Shown piece by piece: positions 35,851-48,100 of a stretch of 64,000 nt of DNA. The notes below the pieces were generated by a model that did no database searches, was not told where the DNA came from, and saw only the letters and a program-made list of their open reading frames with translations. The stretch comes from Undibacterium sp. YM2 (lineage in GTDB: Bacteria; Pseudomonadota; Gammaproteobacteria; Burkholderiales; Burkholderiaceae_D). Both the position numbers and the translations under genes were made by a program. The stretch spans positions 2,728,001-2,792,000 of the forward strand of contig NZ_AP018441.1 of the NCBI RefSeq assembly GCF_009937975.1, written 5' to 3'. The number at the start of each line of letters is the position of its first letter. Position 1 is the stretch's first letter.

Positions 35851-36073
35851 AATTGTTGGTTCAAGCTGGTAAGAAAAAAGTCAGTGTTTGTTATATTTTT
35901 ATGAAATTGATTAATTCATATTATTTTATACCGTGTGATCTGATAAGCTGGTTTTCAAGGGGCCGGCATTTATATATTAATTGCTATTGAGTTTGCCCCC
36001 ATTGCTCCCATTTGCATCTGATCAACGAATGTCAGATGCAAATCGCATTCGCAATCCTCATGAGCTTGTCGAT

Positions 36074-36880
36074 ATGGAATGGTTGCTCCTTATTCTTGTT
36101 TTACTCGTACTTGGCGTAGTTGTCTTGCCCAAGCTGCGTTTGCGTCATGTGCTGTCGCAGGCTTTTCCGCTAAATTATTCAAAAATATTACGCAAAAACC
36201 TGCCTGGATACACGCGTATGCCAACCGATTTGCAAATGCAATTGAAGAAACGCATACGTCAGTTCCTCTATCAAAAAACCTTTGTCGGTTGCGGTGGTTT
36301 GATTATTACTGATGAAATCAGGGTAACGATTGCGGGTAAGGCCTGTTTGCTGCTGCTGAACCGTGAATCGGATGTGTATCCGCAGCTTACGCACGTGCTG
36401 GTATATCCTTCAGCATTCGTGGCGCCCCGGACACAAATGAATGCTGACGGTATCGTCACGCATACCAATCAGGGACTCAGTGGCGAATCATGGAGTGATG
36501 GCAGGGTTATACTTGCCTGGGATCAGGTTGCGCATAATCCCGACAATGAAGCGCGAGGACAGGATGTGGTTATTCATGAATTTGCTCACCAGCTTGATAG
36601 CGAAACGGGAACGACTAATGGCGCACCAGCCTTGAAGTCAGCCGCAGCTTACAAGGCATGGTCGGCGTTGATGGAAAGAGAGTATGCTCAACTGCATCAG
36701 GCGATAGCCAATGATGTTGCTACCGTCATTGATCCTTATGGCGCGACCAATCCGGCAGAGTTTTTTGCTGTCGTTACGGAAGCCTTTTTCAAAAAAAGCC
36801 GCGACCTTGCTCAGTATCACACCGCCTTATATGAGCAGTTGCGGGCGTATTACCAGGTTGATCCATGTGACTGGGTTTAA
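36074..36880 (+). CDS. mtfA: MtfA-family (M90) zinc metallopeptidase
   Basis: 268 residues from the ATG of MEWLLLILVLLVLGVVVLP, a membrane anchor at the N-terminus. Open frame reaches 35981 (TTG) and 36029 (ATG), with no good ribosome site at any start. The zinc motif is VIHEFAHQLD (HExxH) with a downstream NPAEFFAVVTEAFF Glu. In E. coli MtfA interacts with the Mlc repressor of ptsG and has peptidase activity; here only the peptidase family is certain. It ends 45 bp before the convergent ABC-F gene. Confidence 0.88.
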   Translation: MEWLLLILVLLVLGVVVLPKLRLRHVLSQAFPLNYSKILRKNLPGYTRMPTDLQMQLKKRIRQFLYQKTFVGCGGLIITDEIRVTIAGKACLLLLNRESDVYPQLTHVLVYPSAFVAPRTQMNADGIVTHTNQGLSGESWSDGRVILAWDQVAHNPDNEARGQDVVIHEFAHQLDSETGTTNGAPALKSAAAYKAWSALMEREYAQLHQAIANDVATVIDPYGATNPAEFFAVVTEAFFKKSRDLAQYHTALYEQLRAYYQVDPCDWV

Positions 36881-36897
36881 TCCTTGAATCAAAAAAC

Positions 36898-36920
36898 AAG
36901 GGGCGCTACATGCGCCCCTT
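36898..36920. terminator. Terminator between mtfA and the ABC-F gene
   Basis: AAGGGGCGC-TACAT-GCGCCCCTT, a perfect 9-bp stem with flanking A and T runs, works for both convergent genes. Confidence 0.75.
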
Positions 36921-36924
36921 TGCT

Positions 36925-38910
36925 TTATTCTACTGCTTCCAGAAATTCCTGCTGTTCCAGCCAGTCAGCTTCGATTTGTCCCAGTTCCTTGACGACATAA
37001 GCCTGATCAAGTAACAGTGCCTTCAGCTTTTCCTTATTGGCATCGTTATAGATTTCACCATCTTCCAACTGCGCATCGATGTCTTTCTTTTTGATGTTCA
37101 ACTTGGCCATCTGCTCTTCAAGACGTTTGATGCGTGTTTCTATTGGTTTGCGCAGATTGGCAAGGCGCGTGCGTTCGTCAGCGTCGCGTTTACGCTGTTC
37201 CTTGTCATCGACTTTTGCAGCGGGAACAGGTTTCGCCTGAGGTAAAGCAGCTTCCTGAGCCTTGGTTTTTTCTGGCAGGGCGGGGTTGGCCTTTTCCAGT
37301 TTGTTTTTGAACAGCCAGTCTTTGTAATCGTCCAGATCGCCATCGAATGGCTGCAGCTTGCCATCAGCCACGATGATGAACTGGTCCGTCGTGGCGCGCA
37401 GCAAATGCCTGTCATGGGAGACGACGACAAGTGTGCCTTCAAACTGCGCCAGGGCATCAGTCAGGGCTTCGCGGGTTTCCAGATCCAGATGGTTGGTTGG
37501 TTCATCGAGCAACAAGAGGTTGGGGCGCTGCCAGACGATCATTGCCAGCGCCAGGCGGGCTTTTTCACCGCCTGAGAATGGCTTGATAGGGCTGGTCACC
37601 ATGGTGCCTGGGAAGTTGAAACCACCGAGGAAGTTACGCAACTCCTGCTCACGTACATCAGGAGCAATATGGGCCAAATGCCACAGCGGTGATTCGTCAT
37701 GACGCAACATCTCTACCTGGTGCTGGGCAAAATAACCGATGGACAAACCCTTGCCAGTTTGCATGATACCGTTCAATGGTGCGATATCACCGACGATGGT
37801 TTTGATCAGCGTTGATTTACCGGCACCATTCACACCGAGAAGGCCAATGCGCTGGCCAATTTGCAGCGTGAACTTGACATCGCCGACGATCTTTTTCTCA
37901 GTAAAACTATGATCAGTTTCTGATTCGATACGGTAGCCACAATCCACATCTTCCATCACCAGCATGGGGTTTGGTGCACTCAGAGGTTCACGGAACTCAA
38001 AAGAAAATTCTGCAGCAGCGCGCAAAGGCGCCATTTCTTCCATGCGTGCCAGGGCCTTGATACGGCTCTGTGCCTGCTTGGCTTTGGATGCCTTGGCTTT
38101 GAAGCGGTCGATAAAGGATTGCAGATGGGCGCGCTTGCGATTTTGTTTCTCCAGCATGCCTTGCGCCAGTTCCAACTGTGCTGCACGCTGGCGTTCGAAA
38201 CCGGAATAGTTGCCGCCATAGCGCTTGAGCTTGCGCTCATCAATATGGACGATGACATTTACCACGCCATCGAGAAAATCGCGATCATGGGAAATAATGA
38301 TCAGCGTGCCTTCATAACGCTTGAGCCAGTCTTCCAGCCAGATAATGGCATCCAAGTCCAGATGGTTGGTCGGTTCATCGAGCAGCAGTAAATCGGATTT
38401 ACACATCAGCGCCTGCGCCAGATTCAGGCGCATGCGCCAGCCACCAGAAAAACTGGCGACTGGTTGTTCCAGTTCATTGATCTTGAAACCCAGGCCCAAT
38501 AGCAATTGTTCGGCACGCGGGCGTACGGTATAGGCATCGGCATCGGCCAGTGCACCATACATATTGCCAATGGCAATACCGTTTTCATAGCTTTCTGGTT
38601 GGGCTTCGAGTTCAGCCAATTGTGCTTCGAGTTTACGCAGGGCGACGTCGCCGTCTATTGCGTAGTCAATGGCGCTGCGTTCCAGCGGTGGTGTTTCTTG
38701 CGCGACGTGCGCAAGCTGCCACTTGGCTGGGAAATCGATGCTGCCCTGGTCCGGATGCAATTCACCACGCAACATGGCAAACAGGCTGGATTTGCCTGCA
38801 CCGTTGGAGCCGATCAAGCCTATCTTGTCGCCGGGATTGAGCGTCACATCGACGCTGTCAAATAAAGGTTTAATGCCGCGCGCCAGGACGACTTGTTGAA
38901 GACGTATCAT
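36925..38910 (-). CDS. yheS: ABC-F ribosome-associated ATPase (YheS-like)
   Basis: 661 residues with two ABC cassettes. The first has GLIGSNGAGKSS, SFSGGWRMRLNLAQAL and LLLLDEPTNHLDLDAI. The second has LLGVNGAGKST, PFSGGEKARLALAMI and LLLLDEPTNHLDLETREAL. The N-terminus and linker (KRAHLQSFIDRFKAKASKAKQAQ) fit YheS. The C-terminal coiled coil is extended with Pro/Ala/Lys-rich sequence from about 545. No membrane domain. ABC-F factors bind the ribosomal E site and change the state of stalled ribosomes. Confidence 0.92.
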   Translation of the reverse strand: MIRLQQVVLARGIKPLFDSVDVTLNPGDKIGLIGSNGAGKSSLFAMLRGELHPDQGSIDFPAKWQLAHVAQETPPLERSAIDYAIDGDVALRKLEAQLAELEAQPESYENGIAIGNMYGALADADAYTVRPRAEQLLLGLGFKINELEQPVASFSGGWRMRLNLAQALMCKSDLLLLDEPTNHLDLDAIIWLEDWLKRYEGTLIIISHDRDFLDGVVNVIVHIDERKLKRYGGNYSGFERQRAAQLELAQGMLEKQNRKRAHLQSFIDRFKAKASKAKQAQSRIKALARMEEMAPLRAAAEFSFEFREPLSAPNPMLVMEDVDCGYRIESETDHSFTEKKIVGDVKFTLQIGQRIGLLGVNGAGKSTLIKTIVGDIAPLNGIMQTGKGLSIGYFAQHQVEMLRHDESPLWHLAHIAPDVREQELRNFLGGFNFPGTMVTSPIKPFSGGEKARLALAMIVWQRPNLLLLDEPTNHLDLETREALTDALAQFEGTLVVVSHDRHLLRATTDQFIIVADGKLQPFDGDLDDYKDWLFKNKLEKANPALPEKTKAQEAALPQAKPVPAAKVDDKEQRKRDADERTRLANLRKPIETRIKRLEEQMAKLNIKKKDIDAQLEDGEIYNDANKEKLKALLLDQAYVVKELGQIEADWLEQQEFLEAVE

Positions 38911-38960
38911 ATAAACTTAATTAATGGGTAATGCTATTGTTGATGCGAAAAAATGGAAAA

Positions 38961-38984
38961 ACGGGCAAAACTGGTTTTGCCCGT
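38961..38984 (-). terminator. Terminator after prmB (minus-strand operon end)
   Basis: ACGGGCAAAA-CTGG-TTTTGCCCGT is a 10-bp stem. Read on the minus strand it is followed by a T-rich stretch, so it ends the dapC-to-prmB operon. Confidence 0.75.
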
Positions 38985-39019
38985 CTTCATGATGTTTATT
39001 GCACTGTACTTACACTGAT

Positions 39020-39922
39020 TTATGCAGTGAAATTGCTCAGTTGGTCAGCCTCTACCAAAAATACCATGTCGTCACCGGCACTGGTACTCAACCAGGTCAG
39101 GTTCAGTTCAGGGAAGGCAGCTTCGGCAAAGGCACGTTCATTGCCAATTTCCACCATCAGCAAACCATCTTCGGTCAGACGTTGTGCTGCCCCTGCGACT
39201 ATCTTGCGTACCAGGTCCATGCCATCGTCGCCGCCAGCCAGGGCAATTTGTGGTTCATGCATGTATTCCTTGGGCAGCTTGGCCATGGAGCCTGAGTTCA
39301 CATACGGCGGATTGGTGATGATCAGATCATATTTCTTGTCGGGCACATTTGCATACAGATCAGACTCGATCAGGGTAATACGGTCCTGCAATTCATAAGT
39401 CGCCACATTACGCTTGGCCACCTCCAGCGCATCTTTGGAAATATCTACGGCATCGACATGCGCCTCGGAGAACATATCTGCCAGCATGATGGGCAGGCAG
39501 CCAGAGCCGGTGCACAGTTCAAGTATGTTGGTGATGGCTTCCGGGTCGGTAACCCATGGTGAAAAATGCTCAGGGATCAGTTCAGCGATGAAAGAGCGCG
39601 GCACGATAACACGCTCATCTACGTAAAAATTATAAGTGCCTAGCCAGGCTTCATTGGTAATGTAGGAGGCAGGCACACGGTCTACTGCACGTCTGTCAAT
39701 CACGCGCAATACGGCATCTATTTCTGACGGCAATAAATGCGCATCCAGGAAGGGGTCTATCTTGTCCAGTGGCAGGTGCAGGGTATGCAGCAGCAAATAA
39801 GCAGCTTCATCCAGGGCATTGGCACTGCCATGACCAAAGAACAGTTTCTCTTTGTTGAAACGGGTGACCGCATAGCGCAATAAATCACGCAGGGTCAGGA
39901 AGGTAGTAGCGGGTGTCGTCAT
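39020..39922 (-). CDS. prmB: 50S ribosomal protein L3 N5-glutamine methyltransferase
   Basis: 300 residues. The AdoMet-binding fold has LELCTGSGCLPIMLA, and the NPPYVNSGSMAKLPKEYMHEPQIAL motif with the catalytic NPPY places it in the PrmB/PrmC family. The N-terminal LLRYAVTRFNKEKLFFGHGS and DEAAYLLLHTLHLPLD match PrmB. PrmB methylates a Gln of ribosomal protein L3 to aid 50S assembly. It follows dapE by 39 bp and is last in the operon. Confidence 0.94.
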   Translation of the reverse strand: MTTPATTFLTLRDLLRYAVTRFNKEKLFFGHGSANALDEAAYLLLHTLHLPLDKIDPFLDAHLLPSEIDAVLRVIDRRAVDRVPASYITNEAWLGTYNFYVDERVIVPRSFIAELIPEHFSPWVTDPEAITNILELCTGSGCLPIMLADMFSEAHVDAVDISKDALEVAKRNVATYELQDRITLIESDLYANVPDKKYDLIITNPPYVNSGSMAKLPKEYMHEPQIALAGGDDGMDLVRKIVAGAAQRLTEDGLLMVEIGNERAFAEAAFPELNLTWLSTSAGDDMVFLVEADQLSNFTA

Positions 39923-39961
39923 ATTGTTTCCGTATCGGCCAGTGGTGAGCTGAACTAAAGC

Positions 39962-41463
<1,502 letters not shown>

Positions 41464-41469
41464 ACTTTT

Positions 41470-42612
41470 TTATACGTTCAAGGTAAATTCTGTGAAAGAA
41501 GCTTCTTCTTTGGTTTCTGGCTCTGGTTCAGGCTTTGGAGCTACAGCAGTGGATGCTTCATTGTTCAGCAGCCATAACAGGTTATTGGCAGAATCAGAAT
41601 TGGCCAAACCTTCTTCTTGCGTGATCAAACCTTCACGTATCAAATGCATAAGGGCGCGTTCAAAGGTTTGCGAACCAGGTGACAAGCTTTTCTCGATCGC
41701 TTCCTTGATCTGGAAAATATCGCCTTGTTCTATCAATTCAGCAACGTAGCGGGTATTGAGCATGATCTCGACTGCAGGGCAGCGGCCGCCATCTTTTGCA
41801 CGTATCAGGCGTTGCGAGATAATCGCGCGTATGGAAGAAGACAAATCCAGCAGCAAGGCATTACGCGTTTCCATGGGGAAGAAACTGATGATACGGTTTA
41901 AGGCCTGGTAACTATTGTTCGCATGCAGGGTCGCCAAGACCAGATGGCCGGATTGCGCATAGGCAATCGCTGCCATCATGGTTTCCAGATCGCGAATTTC
42001 GCCAATCAGGATGCAGTCTGGTGCCTGGCGCAGCGAATTCTTCAGTGCTGTTTTCAGACTTTCAGAATCACTCCCAATTTCACGCTGGTTGACGATGGAT
42101 TTTTTACTGCGGAACAAGAATTCAATCGGGTCCTCCAGCGTCAGGATATGACCAGTCTTGACTTCATTCCTGTGATCCAGCATGGATGCTATCGTGGTCG
42201 ATTTGCCTGAGCCGGTCGAGCCGACCAGCAAGATCAAACCACGTTTTTCCATAATCAGCTCAGACAATACCGGAGGCAAGTGCAGGGTATCGAGTTTTGG
42301 GATGTCACCAGGCACGTAACGGAAGACAGCTGAGATGGAACCACGTTGGCGGAATGCCGACAGGCGGAAACGGCCTATACCGGCGGCACCAATACCAACA
42401 TTCAGTTCATTTTCTACTTCCAGCTGTTCCATGTGCTCAGGATCTACCACTTCACTGAGCAGCGACAGGATGTTTGCCTGATCCATCTTCTGCTGATTGA
42501 TAGGGAGCAGATTGCCATTGATTTTCAAATGTATGGGCGAATTCATCGCGAAAAACATGTCAGATGCATGTTTTTCCTTCATCAGTTGAAATAACCTCTC
42601 CATCGCTGCCAT
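41470..42612 (-). CDS. PilT/PilU-family type IV pilus retraction ATPase
   Basis: 380 residues. N-domain MAAMERLFQLMKEKHASDMFF, Walker A GSTGSGKST, GHILTLEDPIEFLF, CILIGEIRDLETM and ATLHANNSY are the PilT-type motifs. The C-terminal tail is Pro/Glu-rich (EPEPETKEEASF), closer to PilU than PilT. Such ATPases drive pilus retraction at the inner membrane. It sits inside a lysine-pathway operon with no pilus gene near. AGGGA precedes the ATG. Confidence 0.85.
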   Translation of the reverse strand: MAAMERLFQLMKEKHASDMFFAMNSPIHLKINGNLLPINQQKMDQANILSLLSEVVDPEHMEQLEVENELNVGIGAAGIGRFRLSAFRQRGSISAVFRYVPGDIPKLDTLHLPPVLSELIMEKRGLILLVGSTGSGKSTTIASMLDHRNEVKTGHILTLEDPIEFLFRSKKSIVNQREIGSDSESLKTALKNSLRQAPDCILIGEIRDLETMMAAIAYAQSGHLVLATLHANNSYQALNRIISFFPMETRNALLLDLSSSIRAIISQRLIRAKDGGRCPAVEIMLNTRYVAELIEQGDIFQIKEAIEKSLSPGSQTFERALMHLIREGLITQEEGLANSDSANNLLWLLNNEASTAVAPKPEPEPETKEEASFTEFTLNV

Positions 42613-42676
42613 GATGTGTCCCTAAGCTGAGCTAATTATTAAAATAAAATGCAAAAAAGGCGTCAATACAACTTAA

Positions 42677-43504
42677 TCAAGCGCCACGCAACAATTCATT
42701 GATGCTGGTTTTGGAGCGTGTCTGTGCATCGACACGTTTCACAATCACCGCACAATACAGGCTATATTTGCCGTCAGCAGATGGCAGGTTGCCGGAAACA
42801 ACCACTGAACCAGCAGGTACGCGACCGTAGCTGACTTCACCTGTGGCGCGGTCATAAATCTTGGTCGATTGGCCGATATATACACCCATGGAAATCACGG
42901 AATTTTCTTCAACGATCACGCCTTCAACGATTTCTGAACGCGCACCGATGAAGCAATTGTCTTCAATGATGGTCGGGTTGGCTTGCATAGGTTCGAGTAC
43001 GCCACCAATACCAACGCCGCCAGACAAATGCACGTTTTTACCGATTTGTGCGCAGGAACCAACAGTCGCCCAGGTATCAACCATCGCGCCTTCATCAACA
43101 TAAGCGCCGATGTTGACATAAGAAGGCATCAACACCACGTTTTTTGCGATAAAGCTGCCACGGCGCGCCACTGCTGGTGGCACCACGCGGAAGCCGCCTT
43201 TGACGAAATCTTCAGCCGTGTAATTGGCGAACTTGGTTGGCACTTTGTCAAAGAATTGCATATGTTCACCAGAAGGCATGGTGATATTGTCTTCCAGGCG
43301 GAAAGACAGCAATACAGCTTTTTTGATCCATTGGTTGACTTGCCAGCTACCCTCAATTTTTTGCGCAACGCGCAGAGTGCCTGCATCAAGTTCGCTCAAG
43401 ACATGGGCAACTGCTTCGCGGATTTCTGCCGGCGCAGATTTAGGCGAGAAATTTGTGCGGTCTTCCCAGGCTTGATCAATGATTTGCTGTAATTGTTGAG
43501 TCAT
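42677..43504 (-). CDS. dapD: 2,3,4,5-tetrahydropyridine-2,6-dicarboxylate N-succinyltransferase
   Basis: 275 residues from the ATG of [13 protein letters not shown]. The left-handed beta-helix contains [40 protein letters not shown] and [16 protein letters not shown]; it matches E. coli DapD over its full length. It succinylates the cyclic precursor in the DAP pathway with succinyl-CoA. A TTG five codons upstream is possible but not needed. Confidence 0.95.
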   Translation of the reverse strand: MTQQLQQIIDQAWEDRTNFSPKSAPAEIREAVAHVLSELDAGTLRVAQKIEGSWQVNQWIKKAVLLSFRLEDNITMPSGEHMQFFDKVPTKFANYTAEDFVKGGFRVVPPAVARRGSFIAKNVVLMPSYVNIGAYVDEGAMVDTWATVGSCAQIGKNVHLSGGVGIGGVLEPMQANPTIIEDNCFIGARSEIVEGVIVEENSVISMGVYIGQSTKIYDRATGEVSYGRVPAGSVVVSGNLPSADGKYSLYCAVIVKRVDAQTRSKTSINELLRGA

Positions 43505-43586
43505 GTTGAGTGTCTTCAAATGAAAATGTAAAAATAAAAACCGAAATAATCTTGTGTCTGCGTTTGGTTGCTGTTTGGCTGCAGTA

Positions 43587-44819
43587 TCAGGCTGCTGCCG
43601 GAGTAAAATTCTTGCAAAAGCTGACTATCCTTTGTGCTGCTTCCAGGCATTCTTCAGGTTCGGCCACCAGGGCCATGCGTATACGGTTTTGCCCAGGGTT
43701 GATGCCATGGGCCTCGCGCGCCAGATAACTGCCGGGTAGAACCGTTACATTATATTCCTCGTACAAGCGACGGGCGAACTCTGTATCTGATAAACCCATG
43801 GCATCAGGAATTCTTGCCCACAGGTAAAAGGCAGCATCAGGCAGCTTCACATCCAGCACTTCTTGCAGTATGGGTGTGATCTGGGCAAATTTGCGTATGT
43901 ATTTGTCACGATTTTCCTGTACATGCACCTCATCATTCCATGCTACGACTGAGGCAGCCTGTATGTTTGGGCTCATGGCGCTACCATGATAAGTCCGGTA
44001 CAGCAGGAATTTTTTGATGATTTCGGCATCTCCCGCCACAAAACCTGAACGCATGCCAGGCACATTTGAGCGTTTTGACAGGCTTGACAGGGTAATCAGA
44101 CGCGGGTATTCATTTCTTCCCAACGCACGTGCCGCTTGCAGGCTGCCCAGTGGCGCTTCTTCCTTGAAGTAAATCTCTGAATAGCATTCATCTGCGGCAA
44201 TAACAAAGCCATAACGGTCTGACAGGGCAAATAACTCTTTCCAGTCGTCCAGATTCAGCACTGCACCTGTAGGGTTGCCAGGCGAGCAGATGTACAGCAG
44301 TTGTACACGCTGCCAGACTGATTCGGGGATGCTCTTGTAGTCAGGCGCAAAATTGCGTTCAGGATCAGCATTGGCAAAGTAGGGTTCAGCCCCGGCCAGG
44401 TATGCTGCTCCTTCATAAATCTGATAAAAAGGATTGGGACACACCACTAATGGCAAGCCATCTTTGCAGACACTGGGGTCTATGATGGTTTGTGCCAGGG
44501 CAAACAAGGCTTCACGTGAGCCTATCACCGGTAAAATCTGGTTTGCTGCATCTAGCGGTGGTATGCCGTAGCGACGTCCCAGCCAGGCAGAGATGGAATT
44601 ACGCAAGGCATCCGAGCCAGCAGTGGAGGGGTAACTGGCCAGACCAGCCATATTATCTACTATGGCATCCTTGATCAAAGCGGGAGTGGGGTGCTTGGGT
44701 TCGCCTATGCCCAGACTGATGGCTGGAAACCCGGAATTTGGCACAACATCGGCAAACAGGCGTTTCAGTTTCTCGAACGGATACGGCTGCAACTTACTGA
44801 GGTAGGGATTGAATGTCAT
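43587..44819 (-). CDS. dapC: Succinyldiaminopimelate transaminase
   Basis: 410 residues, PLP-dependent class I aminotransferase. [16 protein letters not shown] at the start is typical of beta-proteobacterial DapC. The PLP lysine lies in [17 protein letters not shown], and [13 protein letters not shown] binds substrate and PLP. It makes N-succinyl-2-amino-6-ketopimelate interconvert with the diamine. It is the first gene of the operon that continues through dapD, pilT/U-like, arsC-like, dapE and prmB. Start at the ATG of MTFNPY; a TTG 24 bp upstream is less likely. Confidence 0.92.
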   Translation of the reverse strand: MTFNPYLSKLQPYPFEKLKRLFADVVPNSGFPAISLGIGEPKHPTPALIKDAIVDNMAGLASYPSTAGSDALRNSISAWLGRRYGIPPLDAANQILPVIGSREALFALAQTIIDPSVCKDGLPLVVCPNPFYQIYEGAAYLAGAEPYFANADPERNFAPDYKSIPESVWQRVQLLYICSPGNPTGAVLNLDDWKELFALSDRYGFVIAADECYSEIYFKEEAPLGSLQAARALGRNEYPRLITLSSLSKRSNVPGMRSGFVAGDAEIIKKFLLYRTYHGSAMSPNIQAASVVAWNDEVHVQENRDKYIRKFAQITPILQEVLDVKLPDAAFYLWARIPDAMGLSDTEFARRLYEEYNVTVLPGSYLAREAHGINPGQNRIRMALVAEPEECLEAAQRIVSFCKNFTPAAA

Positions 44820-45153
44820 TTTTCGAATTGTTGTCGATGCCAAACAGGCTTTTTAGCTAATTTCTCTGGTCTGTTGGCCGTATTCCGGCATTTTATTTGG
44901 TCTGCTTGAGCTTGTTACTTCTTATTTGCAATCCGTATTATAGCGTCCTGAGGATTCTACAGAGAAAGGCTTTCATCTGTACTTGTGCGAAATACTGATT
45001 AATATGTAAATTGTGTCATAAGTTTGAAAACTGAAAATTTTGCTCTTACGATGGTATGATGCAGCGATACAGGAACGTGGCTGGCAGTGATGGCCTTGGC
45101 ATTAATACGATACGCGGTAGATTTGACTGCAAAAGATAATAAAATTATATAAA
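44820..45153. other. Divergent region dapC / smc
   Basis: 334 bases without a gene, AT-rich toward smc. A plausible plus-strand promoter is the extended -10 TGG-TATGAT (45052-45060) with CTGAAA 18 bp upstream (45031-45036), placing the start about 85 bp before smc. No clear operator seen. Confidence 0.4.
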
Positions 45154-48100
45154 GTGCGATTAACTTCTATTAAATTATCGGGATTTAAATCTTTTGTAGA
45201 TCCCACCCATTTTCAGGTTCCTGGCCAGCTGGTTGGTGTCGTCGGCCCTAATGGCTGCGGCAAATCCAATATTATTGATGCCGTGCGCTGGGTTTTGGGG
45301 GAATCCAAAGCCTCTGAGTTGCGTGGTGAGTCCATGCAGGACGTTATCTTTAACGGTTCTACCCATCGCAAACCCGCTGGTCGTTCATCGGTCGAGCTGG
45401 TTTTTGACAATAGTATGGGGAAAGCTGCTGGTCAATGGAGTCAATATGCTGAAATCGCCGTCAAGCGCACATTGACGCGAGATGGCACATCGACCTATTA
45501 CATCAATGGGCAGCCTGTACGCCGTCGTGATATCCAGGACATCTTCCTCGGTACAGGCCTGGGTCCGCGCGCTTACGCGATTATCGGCCAGGGCATGATT
45601 TCGCGCATTATTGAAGCCCGTCCGGAAGAATTAAGGATTTTCCTTGAGGAAGCTGCCGGTGTTTCCCGCTATAAAGAACGCCGCCGCGAGACAGAAAACC
45701 GCATTCACGACACCCATGAAAACCTGGTGCGCGTTGAGGATATCCTGCGTGAGCTGAATAACAACCTCGAAAGATTGGGTGCGCAGGCTGTTGTTGCCAA
45801 TAAATTCCGAGAATTGCAGACTGACCAGGAAGAAAAACAAAAACTGCTGTGGTTGCTGCGTAAAAAAGAAGCAGAAAACGAACAGAAAAAGCATTTTGCC
45901 GAGATAGAAAAGACCCAGACCGACCTGGAAGAACAAACCGCCAAGCTGCGCCATGTCGAACTGGAATTGGAACAAATGCGTCAGGCGCACTATGCAGTCG
46001 GTGACCGCATGCATCAGGCGCAAGGTCATTTGTACCAGACCAACGCTGAGATAGGCAGCCTGGAAGCGCAAATCAAATTCGTCATCGAATCACGCAGCCG
46101 CTTGCAATCACAATTGCAGTCACTGACCGCTCAGCGCGATCAATGGCAAAACCAGAGCAGGCAATTTCAGGATGATTTGTCTGAAGGCGAAATCCATGTA
46201 GAGGAACTGGCCATGCGCGCCGAGCAGGCGCTGGAAGTCAGCCAGCAACAGCAAGACAAACTGCCAGCGATGGAACAAATATGGCGTGAGTCGCAACTGA
46301 AGACGACAGAATCACGCGCCAAAATCATGCAGATGCAACAGCAGATAGAGCTGGAATCTGCGCATCAGCGTAATGCCTCGAACATCCTGAATACCCTGGC
46401 ATCCAGGCGTGAACGCCTGATGCAGGAAAAGCAAGGACTGGTTTTGCCGGATACGACGCACCTGGACAATCTGTCCATGCAACTGGAAGAGAAAAAGCAG
46501 GTGCTGGAAGAACTCACCATGCAGTTGGAAGAGGCGCAAGAGCGCCTGCCTTTGCTGGAAGATGAGCGCAAACAGGCACAGCAACAAGTGAACCAGGATA
46601 GTGCTGAATATGCGCAGCTGGAAGCGCGCCTGCTGGCACTGAAGCAATTGCAGGAAAAAGTGCAAAGTCAGGGCAAGGTCCAGCCATGGCTGGAAAAACA
46701 CGAATTGAGTGGTCTGCCAAAAATCTGGCAAAAACTGCATATTGAAGCTGGCTGGGAAACTGCGCTGGAATCCATCCTGCGCGAACGTACCGCAGCGCTG
46801 GAAATGTCGAATCTGGACTGGGCCAAGGCCTTTTTTGGTGATGCGCCCCCTGCCAAGCTGGCTGTTTGCGCGCCGACTATCGCAGCAGAAACTACAGTGC
46901 CTCTGGCCGGCTTCAAACCCTTCATTGATTTGCTGCAACTTAATGATGCCGGTTTGCGTGGTTTGATGCAAGATTGGTTGCATCAGGTGTATATCGCCGA
47001 AGATATTACTTCTGCCTTCATGGACAGGGTTAAATTGCCAGCCGGTGCCTGTTTTATCACCAAGCAAGGCCATGTTATTGCCCGCTCCAGTGTACGTTTT
47101 TACGCCTCCGATTCCGAGCAGGATGGCGTATTGGGGCGTCAGCAAGAGATAGAAAACATCGCCAAGCAATGCCGCGCCAAGCACATGCTGGCAGATGAGT
47201 CCAAGACCCGCGCAGTGCGTGCTGAATCTGTCTATACCCAGGCAACACAGCAATTACAGGACTTACGCCAGCGCGTGGGCAGCCTGACGCAGACTACCCA
47301 TAGCCTGCAAATTGAATTTATGAAACTGTCTGAAGTGCAGGAGCGCTTTAATCAGCGCAGCACACAGATAGGCAGTGACCTGGCAGAGATTGCTGCACAA
47401 GAAGCCGAACAGCAGCAAATTCGTGCTGAGTCCGAACAAAAATTTGAACAGTTGGACATGGATCTGGCAGAGCTGCAGGAAACCCATGAAGAAGGGCAAA
47501 CAGCTTACCTGGAAAAAGAACAGCAACTGAATGAAGCCAGGCAGCGTTTGCGCGATCTGGAACTGGCTGCGCAAGAAGCTGCTTTTGCAGAAAAATCCCA
47601 TCGCAGCAAGATGGAAGAATTACGCCGCAGTATTGCGACTGCTCTTGAGCAATCTGCGCAATTATTTGCCAGCATGCAGCAAGGCCAGTTGGAACTGGAA
47701 TCCATGGATGATCAGGCAGCACAAGCAGGCCTGCAAGATTTACTGGACCGCCGCAGCTCTCAGGAAGTGGCATTGGCAAACGCACGCCATGAACTCGATC
47801 AATTGACGCAGCAACTGCGCCATCACGAAGAATCAAAAATGCAGGTCGAGCGTAGCCTGCAACCACAGCGTGACCGTATCGTTGAATTGCAATTGAAAGA
47901 ACAGGCCGCACGTCTGAGTCAGGAACAATACGCAGAGCAATTGCGCAATTTTGAAGTCGATGAAGAAGTCTTAGCGCAAAAACTGCATGATGATCTCAAG
48001 CCATCTTATCTGCAGGGCGAGGTTACCCGTCTGACCAATGCGATTGCCGCTTTGGGTGCTGTGAACATGGCTGCCCTTGATGAACTGGCGCAGGCAACCG

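Noticed and set aside
38119..38865. Plus-strand open frames opposite the ABC-F gene
   Set aside because: They overlap a long, fully recognisable ABC-F coding region and encode no coherent domain.
41470..42612. Evidence for a type IV pilus gene cluster
   Set aside because: Only the single ATPase gene is present; both sides are DAP-pathway genes.
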